Shown here: one piece after another, positions 11,472-22,975 of the stretch
How positions within the stretch are numbered: the first letter of the stretch is position 1
Layout of the letters: every line of letters starts with the position of its first letter
NCBI GenBank assembly: GCA_949130495.1
Contig: OX422220.1
Span: 122,573,810-122,637,809, forward strand
Direction of reading: 5' to 3'
Source of the DNA: Sambucus nigra
Taxonomy: Eukaryota; Streptophyta; Magnoliopsida; Dipsacales; Adoxaceae
DNA: 64,000 nt
Position numbers and translations under genes: made by a program
Notes under the pieces: model-generated
The model's database searches: none
Told to the model about the DNA's origin: nothing
Seen by the model: only the letters and a program-made list of their open reading frames with translations

Positions 11472-12959
11472 TTAAATATAACCCACGTAAGCATAAAGAA
11501 TTACAAGTAATATCATGAGATGATGTTAAGTGAAACATGCAACGATAAAAAGCCCGAAAACATAAGTACACATAATCAACAAAGTGAACACAAAATATTA
11601 ATTTTGATGCATAAATGAGATACTAAAGATAGAAAGCAACAAAAGATACCAATGTGATCATAAAGCAAGTCAATATGAATTAAAAATTAAACATATGACA
11701 AACATGGATTAAAAGAAAATGCGAAGGCTAAAAAAAACATACCATATATAGAAACCATATACGAATGAAGCACAAAAGTTATATTGGTATAAACACCATA
11801 AAAAGACACAAAACACATAAGTTTCCCATACTAGCATAGTATCAATGTGTTTAAACATATGTGGTGTGGAGTGAAAGGGTATGAACTAGATACAAAATAA
11901 ATATGATTTAATCACTCAAAAAATGTCCAAAGAGTTCTATTTGACCACAATAAGTTATGAATATCGGTCATCCATGACAAATAAATAACTAAAAAATTGA
12001 CAAACATACGCAATACACATTAGCCTAGAAATCTTGATGATTCCCAAATTAATAGCTTCAAACAATTAAGCTCAACTAGGACTCATTGTGCAAATCCATT
12101 GATATAGAACTATAAACCCTCAAAACATAATCATATATCAAATTTTTTTTTCTGATTTTGAAGATACTAAAATTTCAAGCATGAATAAATAAATTTGGCC
12201 GTGGAAATATTTTATTATCTTGGACTCTCTTTTCTTTTAGGCTCTTTTCAATGGTGTCTTTTCACGAAAAGGAGATTTTTCCTTCCGTGCCCTTTCCCAT
12301 TGCACCCTAATTTTTTTTAATCAAATAAGATCGAACTCACGCAATGGTTCTTACGTGAACAAATCCCCTGTAATCAAAATATTATGTATATGATAAGATT
12401 GATAGGAGAGCACCTCACTTAGTTCATATAACATATCAAGTTATAATCCAAAAGATCCCATGCAAAGTGTGTCCATAGGCATACGCATAGTGAATCCATC
12501 AAGTAAATCAAAGTTGAACAACTCTATGCAAGCATAATTAAGAACAATCCAAGCAATGAAAATAACAATCAACTATCCTAGTCACATGACTTCATGGAAG
12601 GAATTGGATTCAAGAAAACCAATATACCATATAAATGAATAAAACAAAACTACACATAAATAAAAATCTTTTTGAGTTTTTAAAATATTTTTTCAATAAT
12701 GACACCACTTGAGAACTAAACTCAAAAGATAAAAATCAATATTTTTGTATTTTTCACGATAAGACCAAATAAGTGAAAAATCAAAATACAAAATATACAC
12801 ATCATAAAACTAGAAATCACATATATAATGAAGCACAAAATCCAGTGTATGAAAACATGCAAACACAGTCAACCTTTAGATTTATCATGAAAAGTATGAT
12901 GTGCAAGCATTCGAGAATCAACAAGTCTAACATTTTAAGGCTTTAAAATTTGATTTCAT
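11472..12959. other. AT-rich spacer, nothing recognised
   Basis: Very A-rich with dense stops on both strands. It may be the remainder of the copia element whose gag lies to the right, but I can read no pol motif. Confidence 0.4.
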
Positions 12960-14575
12960 AACCCACAAAGGTGTAACATGACACTATTGGGTTTTGGAAA
13001 CCTCGATGACTCTAGCAAAAGCAATGGGATAATCAAAGTAAATTCCAAAATTATCCTTTCCAATTTGGGCGGTGCTTAACATCTTATCATAGTTTTCAGA
13101 CCTAGACTCCAAATCCAATTTTATGTGACTCAAGTCTCTCAATTTATCTTCTAACTCCTTTATCCTAAACTCGAGAAAACGGTGTGACTCATCAATAACT
13201 AGGGAGTATTTCTTTAAAATATCGATTAAACCCTAAAGGTTATCATGGTCCCCTTTAATAAAAGTAAGATTCTCCTAAAAAGTCTTCTCATATTCCTTAA
13301 GATGACCAATTAATTTATAATCATCATTACCAATGGAACATTTTTAGAATGTAGCTTCCAACTTCAAGTTTTCCTTTTTTAACTTCAAAAACTCGACATA
13401 TAACTCTCAAAGGGCAACTGGAAGCTCTCTCTCCTCCTCTTCTTCGTCACTACTCTCTTCACCACTCACTTGGAATTCACATACTTTGGCCTTTAAATCA
13501 TCATACATAAAATTATCTTCATTAGAGGACTTTTCATTTAGGCTCACATGACTCTTCGTGAACGTAGTGTAATTATGCTCAATAAGGGATTAGATTCCTC
13601 TTTCGATTCACTATTGCTAAGGGTATCATTGTATTCCTTCGGCTTCTTCCCTTCCTTCCATAGAGTGGTGGGACACTCAATATCCATATGTCCATAACCC
13701 TCACATCTAAATAATCTACCTGATTCATCCCCTTTAAAAATCCCATTATGCTTTTTTGGGAATTTTGCAATATTATTAAATTATCTTTCTCAAAATTCTT
13801 TCCAACAACTTTTGATTTTTTTCAAACATTAGAAATTTTTTGAACCTCTTAGAAACCATGGTCATATCATCAAAATTGATGTCAGGCTCATCATTCAAAA
13901 GAAGTATTTCCTCCTTCTAGGATTTCAAAGAATTTCCCTTATCTTTCTTCATCTCTTTGGAAGAAAAAATGTCGAGCTCATAGGTTTCAAGATCACCCAC
14001 AAGCTCTTCGAGTTTTATAGATTCCAAAGTTCCCAAATAATTCTAAACTGTTACTTTAAAAAAAATTAGGTAAGGAACTTAAGATTTTCTTGACAACTCT
14101 GGTTTCAAGTTTTCTTTCTCCCAAGTTAAACGATGAGTTAATTATGACAATCTTGTAAAAAACTCATCAACAGTTTCATTCTCCTCCATCCTAATTGTCT
14201 CAGATTGAGTGGTTATGTTTTGGAGTTTGGAAGCTTTAACAACACTAGTCCATGAGTGAGTTAGAGTATATCCAAGCATGTTTAAACATTTCTCATGTCA
14301 TAATGCAACGAAACTTCTCCATATGAGCGCACAAAAGAAAGCATTATGGCTACGTGAATTGTAATTAGAAAGTTTATGCTCATCCTCACTCTAAGTCTCA
14401 ATAGGTCGAGGGATTCTGTATTCATCCACTAGTGTCGTAGATGGTGACCACCCCTTAACAATATCTAACCATACTCACTCATCTATCACCTTAAGTGATG
14501 ATTTCATGCTCGATTTCTAGTATGCATACTTAGGACCATCAAACAACAGTGATCTAGAAAATGACTGACCTTCCA
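12960..14575 (-). pseudogene. Ty1/copia gag remnant
   Basis: Read on the minus strand it starts with ATG at 14573-14575 and the typical copia Gag opening MEGQSFSRSLLFDGPKYA. Much farther on is a zinc-knuckle remnant, FRCEGYGHMDIECP near 13680-13715, with the first Cys lost. A Lys/Glu/Ser-rich stretch follows, as in plant copia Gag. Between these are many stops and frameshifts, so it is a very old fossil. Its start abuts the chromovirus B LTR at 14576, which probably inserted there. No copia RT or integrase is visible. Confidence 0.72.
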
Positions 14576-15066
14576 TGTAATACCCATGCCCAAATTTTTT
14601 ACCTCATCTTGTGTAATTTTTAAGCCTTTTGGCCTTGTACTGAATTTAATGGAAAGTTATCTATTTTAAACTGTCCTTGTGGATTTTGTGCAAATAAAAT
14701 GGGAAAGATTGGGCCAAAAATCAATTTGGGAAAAAATAAGGATCATTCAAATGAAAGAAAAGGTCATTCGAACGAGAAGAGATTCTTATTAGAACAACCC
14801 TTCTAATGACCTTCAAATGATAGGGTCTCTGTCTCAAATTCACAACCTCATTAGATTCCCGTTTGAACATATTTGAATCAAAAGTGTGATCTCGTTCAAA
14901 TGAGGTTCATGTTCGCTCGAACGACCTATTCAAAAAGTTAGATTTATACACTTTCTTATGTTTTATCAACATTTGGGACCTTAAATCTTTGAGCTATCAA
15001 GATCTTGAAACAACACGAAAAACGTGGGTAATGGATTTGGGTGGACCAAGGGGTTAAGGGTTTTGG

Positions 15067-15074
15067 GTATAAAA
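15067..15074 (+). promoter_or_regulatory. TATA box in chromovirus B LTR
   Basis: TATAAAAG, followed about 30 bp on by GC-poor leader and CT-rich sequence. It lies near 0.5 kb into the LTR, as does TATATATT in chromovirus A (47179 and 54179). Confidence 0.6.
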
Positions 15075-15462
15075 GAAAGACGGGAGAGTGTTACGATCAT
15101 TACCAACATTCTCGTCAAATTTTTATATGGTCTTTTCCTCTCTCAACGTTCCCTCCATCATCTTCAACCTTCCATCCACCATTCCCAATCCATAAACCCT
15201 CATTTCAAGTCACATTTAAGTCGTTTCCAAGCTTTAAACACCCATTTCAAGCCTTGTTTGAGGTATAAGTTGTCTTGGAGATTAATAGTTGATCTTACAA
15301 GAAGAAGTTGGGGCATTCTTAGAGCTTTGAAGATTTTAGGAACATTCAAGTCTTTCCCTCTTAGTTTCTCCTCTTCATCTTCAAGGTAGGGTTTTCCTCT
15401 TTAAGTTTTCAAGGCTCAAATATATGAATATATGTAGGATGTATGCGAGAAAAAAACCTAAT

Positions 15463-15467
15463 GTTAT
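15463..15467. repeat. target-site duplication GTTAT, left
   Basis: GTTAT precedes the TGTTGA start of Tat copy 2 and recurs at 27624-27628 just after its TCAACA end. Five bases is normal for Ty3/gypsy integrases. Confidence 0.92.
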
Positions 15468-16023
15468 TGTTGATACAAAATTTAGTCTGTTGACAAGGCT
15501 CAATTAAGTGGAGACACATGGCAATCTGCGTGGCAATAACAAACATTTCTGAACAACACCTTGACTTTGAGGAACTCAATTTTCCCGACCAACTCAGAAA
15601 CTCCGAGCAGTAGGTTCTCTCCGAGGAACTTTACTGCACCGAGCAACTCATGGATACCAAGATACTTAGGCGGTCCGAGCTGCACCTCGATCATAATATT
15701 TATTATCATACAATTAAGAGGATTAAATGCACATTAAATGATGATTATTATCATATAGATGTATACGCTTATTGGACAGCTATGTATGATCCTTTCTCAT
15801 GTACAACCTCAGGGCTATAAATACATTGTATCATCCTCATTATAAGGGGGACTGGAATTTCTGGAGATAAATCCTACCTCGAGAATTTCCAAACAGTCAA
15901 TAATAACACAAACAGTGGACGTAAGCCATTCGTTCAAGGCTGAACAACTTTAAAATCTCTTGTCTTATTTATTTTTTATGTGTGATTAAACAATTAGAGA
16001 TAATCTAATTTTTTACATCAACA
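15468..16023 (+). repeat. 5' LTR of Tat copy 2
   Basis: 556 bp, TGTTGATAC to ACATCAACA, with the perfect short inverted ends TGTTGA/TCAACA. TATA box at 15815-15823. Compared with the 3' LTR it lacks an 18-bp block near 15670. Confidence 0.95.
15815..15823 (+). promoter_or_regulatory. TATA box in 5' LTR of Tat copy 2
   Basis: CTATAAATA, conserved at the same LTR position in copies 1 and 2. Confidence 0.65.
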
Positions 16024-16026
16024 GAT

Positions 16027-16045
16027 AGACGCCGTCTGTGGAAAA
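16027..16045 (+). promoter_or_regulatory. decayed primer binding site of Tat copy 2
   Basis: AGACGCCGTCTGTGGAAAA, where copy 3 has TGGCGCCGTCTGTGGGAA. The critical TGG is now AGA. Confidence 0.7.
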
Positions 16046-16087
16046 CGACTGTAGTTTTCGTTTTTCACTAAAAATAATTCATCACCA

Positions 16088-17695
16088 ACGGCTAACAATC
16101 CTGAATCCAGCAATCGAAATGCTGGAAACCCCCCAAATCCATCCGCACCTCCAAATATTCAAGATCTGGCTGGAATCATGTCCAGTTTGGCTCAAGGTCA
16201 AACAGCCATGCAAGAAACAATGTGATAACTCATGCAAACTATCCAGGGTGAAGCATCAACCTATTAAGGACAACGAAGTGTTCAAAGAAATAATCGTTTA
16301 TTTTCTTCACGCATTAGGCAAAGCGATTCATATCGCACTGAGAAACCTGAAGATTTTTCTTATCAACCGGGTCGAACTTCGTCAGTACGAGCCACAGATA
16401 CTGAACAACACATCACTAACTTTCCAGAAAGGACCAGTGCACTGGAAAGATTAAGTAGGGTCTCTCCTTTTGATCGATTGGGCCCTAGGAAGAATAAAAG
16501 TCCTCCTAAGGCCGTGTCGAAAAACTTTCGACGACCATTTGATCTAAGAGAAGGTTCTGCCCAATCACAACCAGTTGCTCGACAAGATAGATCCCAGGAA
16601 GCGACTTCAACACGATCAATTGCTCGAACCAATAGGCCCGAGGAGGGAAATGATGCGTGGAAAGGCTCTATTCGGAGGTTAGAGGATAGATTAGGGGAAA
16701 TGGCTAAGGCCAAGAATCCTCTATAAAGAACTTTTATCCAAGGGACACCTTTTGTCCAAGCAATTATGGATTTTCCCACACCATCAAAGTTCAAAGCACC
16801 TGTTGTGACTCCTAAATATGATGAAAAAACCGACCATGTCCTTCATATAGAGCAATACCAAGCTGTTGTCGACATCTATGCTGTGCCAGATGAGATGAGA
16901 TGCAGGGCATTCTCGGGAACTGTTATAGGATCTCCTCAAATATGGTACAATAATCTTCCTCGCGGTAAGATTTTAACTTTCTTTCAACTGGCCGAGATAT
17001 TCATTGGAAACTTCTATTTTGGAGCAAAACCTGTTAAACGAGTAGCACACTTGTTAAGTGTTATACAAAAGGCAGGGGAGAGCACCAGGGATTATATAAC
17101 TCGTTTCAATAATGAGAAACTCGAAGTTATTGATTATGAGGAAAAGACAGTGATTACTGTTCTGATGAGTGGGTTGTTGCCCAACAAGTTCTACTACACT
17201 TTGGCTAAAGATCCACCCAGAACCATGTCAGAATTGATGGCAAAAGCGGCCAAGATCATGAATGCCGAGGAGACTATGGCTGCAAAGAAGAATATGGATA
17301 CCATAGAGACCAAGGTGGAGGTTTATAAGGCCAAAAAGAAAGCGCATAAGAACAATGGTGGTGACAAACACTCAAAAACAAAGCCATCATGGGAGGTATT
17401 GAAGAAATTTGAAAATTATACTCCTTTGAAGGTAGACATCAACCATGTTCTAGAAGAAATCAAGAACAACGAGGAGTTAAACTGGCCAGAGAAAATGAAG
17501 TCAGACCCTGACAAGAGGAATAAGGCCAAATATTGCGAGTTCCACAAAAATCACGGCCACACGACCAAAAATTGCATACCTCTTCATAATGAGATCGAAG
17601 CACTCATTAGACAAGGAAAACTAGTAAAGTATGTTGATTGTCGAAATAAGAGAAGAAACAACGGCCGAGCAAGAGAGAGAGAGAGAGAGGTCTAG
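16088..17695 (+). pseudogene. gag of Tat copy 2
   Basis: Same protein as copy 1 gag. The start codon is lost: ACG at 16088-16090 where copy 1 has ATG. The Pro/Gln-rich N-terminus, the capsid-like domain (DEMRCRAFSGTV, IWYNNLPRG, FYFGAKPVKR) and the zinc knuckle CEFHKNHGHTTKNC (near 17535-17577) are readable. Three nonsense codons lie in the first 220 codons. The frame is lost at 17672-17689, where nine AG units replace four in copy 1 (10 nt more), so gag ends early at 17695 and the pol frame is offset by one. Confidence 0.9.
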
Positions 17696-18692
17696 ATCTC
17701 CTCGTCGAGCAGAATATAACAAGAAAAGAGATCATAAAGATGATCCAAAAGACGACCCCGATCTTCCCAAAAGACCAAGGCAGCCAGAATGTGAGGTATT
17801 TTTAATACGTTTTGGATCATTTGATTGCAATGTGATTACAGGTGGAGATGCAGGAGGTGGAGACCTTACTGCAGAAAGAAAAGCTTACCTCAATGAGGCT
17901 CAAGCCTGTTCATATATTCAACGAATAAACTTAGCTGAAGATGATCGCCCGAGGAAGGTCAACAAAGAAAAACTGGTCATCGGTTTCTCAAAAAATTACC
18001 TCGCAGGTGTTCTGTATCCTCATGATGACCCATTGGTGATCAAATTGAGAATAGAGGAAGTGATGATCTCGAGAGTACTGGTTGATAATGGTAGCTCGAC
18101 TGATATTATGTTCTACTCGTGCTTCGACAGCTTAAATCTAAAGTTATCTCAGTTGGAGCCTTATCATAGGCCCCTCCTCGGTTTTGCTGGCGAGAAAGTT
18201 TTTCCACTTGGGACGATCAAGTTGGATATGTTCATTGGTACATGGCCTGCTTGTCGAACCGAAAGAGTACGCTTCTTTGTGATGGATAAGAATGTTCAAT
18301 AAGCCTACAATATCATCATGGTAAGGGTAGGGTTGAAGAAGTTCGAAGCAGTACCATCTACGGTACATCAATACCTAAAATTTCCAACCAATTTTGGAGT
18401 AGGAGTTGTGAAGGGTGATAAAAAAGTAGCTCCGGAATGCTACTATTCATCTGCCGAGCAGGAGGAACTGAAGGAATCTAGGAAAAAGACTACTACCTAT
18501 CAGGTGGATGAAGGTGCAAAAATTAGAACATTGGATCCTAGAGACGAGTCGCAACTCGTGAAAGGTCAGGTGGTGTAAGCTACTGAAAATATCATTCTGG
18601 ACGACGAGCATCCTGAACGAACAACTCAGATAGGTTCGTCGTTAGATGCCTCACTAAAACAGGAATTGATAGTTTTCTTAAAAAGCAAAAAA
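17690..18692 (+). pseudogene. aspartic protease region of Tat copy 2
   Basis: The protease active site VLVDNGSSTDIMF is near 18076-18115, followed by YHRPLLGFAGEKVFPLG and FFVMDKNVQ. In-frame stops are at 18300-18302 and 18576-18578. The frame then runs to the TAA at 18693-18695 that copy 1 also has. It is in the same frame as RT and integrase. Confidence 0.85.
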
Positions 18693-20050
18693 TAAACTTT
18701 TGCTTGGAGTCATGAGGAAATGCCCGGAATAGACCCAAATTTCTTATATCACGAGCTCAATGTGAATAAGGAGATCAAGCCAGTGAAGCAAAGAAGAAGA
18801 GTGTTCAGCCCCGAGAAGAACCAAGCTATACAGGAGGAGGTCGAGAAGCTCCAGAAAGCTTGCTTTATTAAAGATGTTAAATATCCAGACTGGTTAGCAA
18901 ATGTAGTGATGGTGAAAAAGAAGAACAATAAATAGAGGATATGTGTAGACTTCACCGACCTCAATAAGGCATGTCCAAAGGATCATTTTCCCTTGCCCCG
19001 AATTGATCAATTAATGGATGCTACCTCGGGACACGAGCTGTTGAGCTTCATGGATGCTTATTCTGGTTACAACGAGATTAAAATGAAACCTGAAGACAAG
19101 GAGAGTACTTATTTCATTACCCCTAGGGGAACTTATTATTATAATGTTATGCCTTTTGGTTTGAAAAATGCAGGTGCAACATATCAGTGGCTGATGAATA
19201 AGGTGTTTGCAGAGCAAATCAGCTGCAATATGGAAGTTTACGTTGATGATATGCTGACAAAGAGCAAGAAAGCTGCTGACCATCTAGTTGACTTAGGCCA
19301 GACCTTTGATCAATTAGATAAATATAAAATGAAGTTGAACCCGACTAAGTGCATATTTAGAGTATGAGAAGGCATATTTCTCGGGTATATTGTCAATCAA
19401 CGAGGCATTGAAGCAAACCCTGAAAAGATCAAAGCTCTATTGGGACTACGATTTCCAACGACGAAGAAAGAAGTGAAAAGTCTTACAGGGCGAGTAGCAG
19501 CACTTAACAGATTTGTATCGCGAGTAACTGATAGATGACTCCCATTCTTCAAAACGCTCCGAAAGACTTTTGAATGGAATGAAGAATGCGAGAAAGCTTT
19601 TCAAGAATTGAAGAAATATTTGGGAACACCTCCACTATTGTCCAGGCCAGTGATGGGAGAAAGATTGTACTTATATCTGGCGGTTTCAGAAAATAAAGTT
19701 AGCTCGGCATTAATAAGAGTAGAGGATGGAGTACAAAAATCAATTTATTACACTAGTAAGTCCTTTCGAGGAGCAGAGATCAGATATTCAAAACTGGAAA
19801 AGTTGGCATTGGCGCTGATCGAAGCGAGTAGAAGAATGAAGCCATACTTCCAAGCTCATACCATAGTTGTATATACCGATATGCCGTTGAGGCAAGCTCT
19901 TCATAAACCAGAAAAATCAGGGAGATTGATGTATTGGGCAATAAAACTCGGTGAATATGATATAATTTAATAGCCTATATCGTCACTAAAAGGGCAAGCC
20001 GTAGCAGATTTTATAGTAGAGTTCACTTATCCTGATACCCCCGAGGAGAA
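18693..20050 (+). pseudogene. reverse transcriptase-RNase H of Tat copy 2
   Basis: Shows FAWSHEEMPGIDP, FTDLNKACPKD, FMDAYSGYNEI, MPFGLKNAGATYQ and the catalytic YVDDM, then RNase H with YYTSKSFRGAE and VYTDMPLRQ. Stops at about 18932, 19364, 19535 and 19967-19972; several replace Trp, Arg or Glu codons of copy 1. There is no frameshift. Confidence 0.9.
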
Positions 20051-20429
20051 AAAGATGAACACCGACCAACATTTGGATGTTACAGGATCATCAAATTTAA
20101 ATCCCGATCAACTTAAGTTGGTCGGAGAGCAAGAGAAGAAGGTCGACGAGCAGCGAGGTGTGATAGAAATGGAGATAAGGGAGAAACAAATATTCCATCG
20201 AGGAACTTTGTCCAATAAGAAGTTTGAGGACGAAATACCTGTATGGAACCTGTATGTAGATGGCTCATCATGCACCTCAGGTAGTGGAGCTGGGATTTTA
20301 TTGAAAAGTCTAGACGAGGTCGATATAGAATATGCTCTGCGCTTTCAATTTCAAGCTTCTAATAATGAGGCCAAATATGAAGCGATGATTGTAGGTCTTA
20401 GTCTGGAAAAAACCATGAAGGCAGAGTAG
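20051..20429 (+). pseudogene. second (archaeal-type) RNase H of Tat copy 2
   Basis: Catalytic blocks YVDGSS, NNEAKYEA (the Glu of the copy 1 block NNEAEYEA changed to Lys at one position) and, past a stop, CSDSQL. The stop at 20427-20429 replaces a Gln codon seen in copy 1. Confidence 0.85.
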
Positions 20430-21947
20430 GTAATCGTATGCAGTGACTCACAGTTGATTGTAAACCAAATGCTTGGTGCATATACAACAAAAGGAGAATT
20501 GATGATTAAGTACCATTCAAAGGCAATGGAATTGGTATCGGAATTTGTTACTGTTCAACTGGTCAGAATACCAAGAATGGATAATGCAAGAGCAGACGCT
20601 TTAGCTCTACTAGCATCGGCTACTCGTACCGAGCTACGAAGAACAATCCCAATTGAAGTTCTAGCTGGTCGGAGCATGGATGAAGATCTAACGATGAATT
20701 TTATTACCCTTGATTTGGGGACATCTTGGATGGATCCCATCAGGGCATATATTGAGGAGGGAGAATTACCAATTAACAACATCGCAGCCAAGAAATTAAA
20801 GTATAAAGCTGCTCATTATGTACTGACCAATGGTATTCTATACGGACGAGGAATTATGGCAGGTTTACAAAGATGTGTTCATCCCTACGAGGTGAAAGAC
20901 TTGATTGAAGAGGTCCATGAAGAGTCCTGTGGAGCCCATGTAGCAAGTCGGACGCTTTTTCAAAGAGTGATGACGTAAGGATACTATTGACCAACGATGA
21001 GGGCTGATTGTATAGCCTATGCCAAGAAATGTGACAAGTGTCAACGCTTCTCCACTATCCGAAGAACTACCCAAGCATTGTAGACACCCATTACTTCCCC
21101 TTGGCCATTTGCCATGTAGGGAATTGACTTGGTTGGGCCACTTCCAACGACCAGAGGAAGATTTAAATATCTCGTCGTCGCAGTGGATTACTTTACTAAG
21201 TGGGTTGAAGCCGAGCCTCTTGTCGACATGACGTACGAAAAGGTGTACCAATTTATTTAGAAAAATATCATTTATAGATATGGTCTTCCCCATGAATTCA
21301 TCACCGACCATGGAACACAATTTGACAACGAGGAGTTCGCTGCCTATTGTCATCAGTCAAATACCTTGAAAATCCACTCGGCACCAGGCCATCCCCAAAG
21401 CAATGTACAAACTGAAGTGACAAACAGAACGCTGCTAAATGGCTTGAAGAAAAGACTGAATGACGCGAAAGCAAACTGGATCAATGAGCTACATTCAGTA
21501 CTATGGGCTTATCGTACTACTCCCCGAGCAGCAACTGGAGAATCTCCATATATGCTGGCATTTGGAAGTGAAGCTGTTAAACCTGCCGAGTTGGGCCTTC
21601 CAACACACCGAGTGTTGAACTTTAACTCCCCTGTCAGCGATTTAATGAGAAGGTTAGACTTGGACATGCTCGAGGAAGTTAGAGAAGAAGCAACCATCAG
21701 GAATGCTTCTTACCAGCAACGAACAACTTTGTTCTACCACAAGATAGTGAAGAAGTGTGACCTGAAAGAGGGAGACTATGTGCTAAAGAACGTGATTTAA
21801 AAGCACAACAAAATGGAAGCGAACTGGCATGGACCTTACCGAGTTACAGAAGTTGTTCGACCAGGAACCTACAGAATATAAACTTTAGAAGGGGAGGAGT
21901 TTAAGAATGCATGGAATGCAGAGCACCTGCGCAAATATTATCAGTAA
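20430..21947 (+). pseudogene. integrase of Tat copy 2
   Basis: HHCC module (HEESCGAH and CDKCQ), core residues in VDYFTKW, ITDHGTQF and QTEVTN, and a C-terminal domain ending at TAA 21945-21947. At least six nonsense codons, four of them at Trp codons in the conserved reading (for example within GYY*PTM and FI*KNI). The frame is preserved throughout. Confidence 0.9.
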
Positions 21948-22067
21948 TCTAAACCCTCATGTAATGCAATTTCATCAGTATGAATAAAATGTGAATATTC
22001 TACCCAATTCTCTCCTTTTGTTGAAAATTTATCATGGAATACTAGTGCTACACACTACTCAGCAAAA

Positions 22068-22620
22068 TCGACCAACTCCGGTTGGTCGAAAATAAAAATA
22101 TTTCCCAGAAATACCAACTCCGGTTGGTTGGGAAGAAAATCCACCAACTCCGGTTGGTCGGGAATAAAAATATTTCTCAGAAATACCAACTCCGGTTGGT
22201 TGGGAAGAAAATCCACCAACTCTGGTTGGTCGGGAAGAAAAATATTTTCCAGAAATACCAACTCCGGTTGGTTGGGAAGAAAATCCACCAACTCCGGTTG
22301 GTCGGGAAGAAAAATATTTCCCAGAAATACCAACTCCGGTTGGTTGGGAAGAAAATCCACCAACTTCGGTTGGTCGGGAATAAAAGTATTTCCCAGAAAT
22401 ACCAACTCCGGTTGGTTGGGAAGCAAATCCACCAATTCCGATTGGTCGGGAAGAAAAATATTTCATAAAATTATCAACTCCGATTGGTTGGGAAGAAAAT
22501 CCACCAACTCCGGTTGGTCGGAAATAAAAAATATTTCTCAGAAATACCAACTCCGGTTGGTTGGGAAGAAGATTCACCCACTATAGTTGGTCGGAAATAA
22601 ATTTTTTTTACCAACTAAGG
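22068..22620 (+). repeat. tandem array of 72-73 bp units, two stem-loops each (Tat copy 2)
   Basis: About seven units, the same repeat as at 634-1405. On the plus (sense) strand each holds ACCAACTCCGGTTGGT twice: stem ACCAAC/GTTGGT, loop TCCG. One of the two is nested in TTCCCA/TGGGAA. Isolated, worn hairpins continue to about 22840. It lies 120 bp after the integrase stop and about 350 bp before the ORF-B stop. Long open frames seen here come from the repeat and are not genes. Confidence 0.95.
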
Positions 22621-22975
22621 TTGATCGAGAATTAAAAACACCAACTCTCTTTGGCCGGAAATAGTTGGTTAAACAAATAATGGCTTAGAATTAAAAAGTG
22701 ATCAAGCAAAATTTTAATACTTGAAACATTTCACCAAGTTGGTCTAGAAACAAAATATCATCAACTCTGGTTGGTCGACAAATGATTATTATCAATGTAA
22801 GATAGTCAATAATAAGTTTCACCAACTTTAGTTGGTCGGGATCTTTTTAACAGATATACATACACATTCATTAGTAAATAAGACAATGGCAATCAAGATT
22901 TCAAAGAAAAATAGAAGTTTTTCATTAAATCCAAAACAAAATACATTGAGAATGAAATACATATTAATTTTTACA
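22621..22975. other. spacer with decayed hairpins, 3' side of antisense ORF-B
   Basis: Contains worn copies such as CCAACTCTGGTTGG (22761-22774) and CCAACTTTAGTTGG (22822-22835). Otherwise non-coding. Confidence 0.6.

Larger units (their letters stand above)
14576..15467 (+). repeat. chromovirus B 5' LTR, left part (split by Tat copy 2)
   Basis: Begins TGTAATACCCATGCCC, like the LTR start of chromovirus A (TGTAATACCCCG at 46710 and 53710). It contains worn TTCGAACG-type repeats (14740-14930), a TATAAAAG at 15067-15074 and a possible splice donor at 15386. It is interrupted after 15467 by Tat copy 2; the right part resumes at 27629. The two parts sum to about 2.56 kb, close to the 2.6 kb of chromovirus A. 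The open frames inside (15024-15389) are leader sequence, not genes. Confidence 0.8.

Noticed and set aside
22055..22586. Overlapping open frames on both strands
   Set aside because: Same cause as 616-1430: tandem hairpin repeat.
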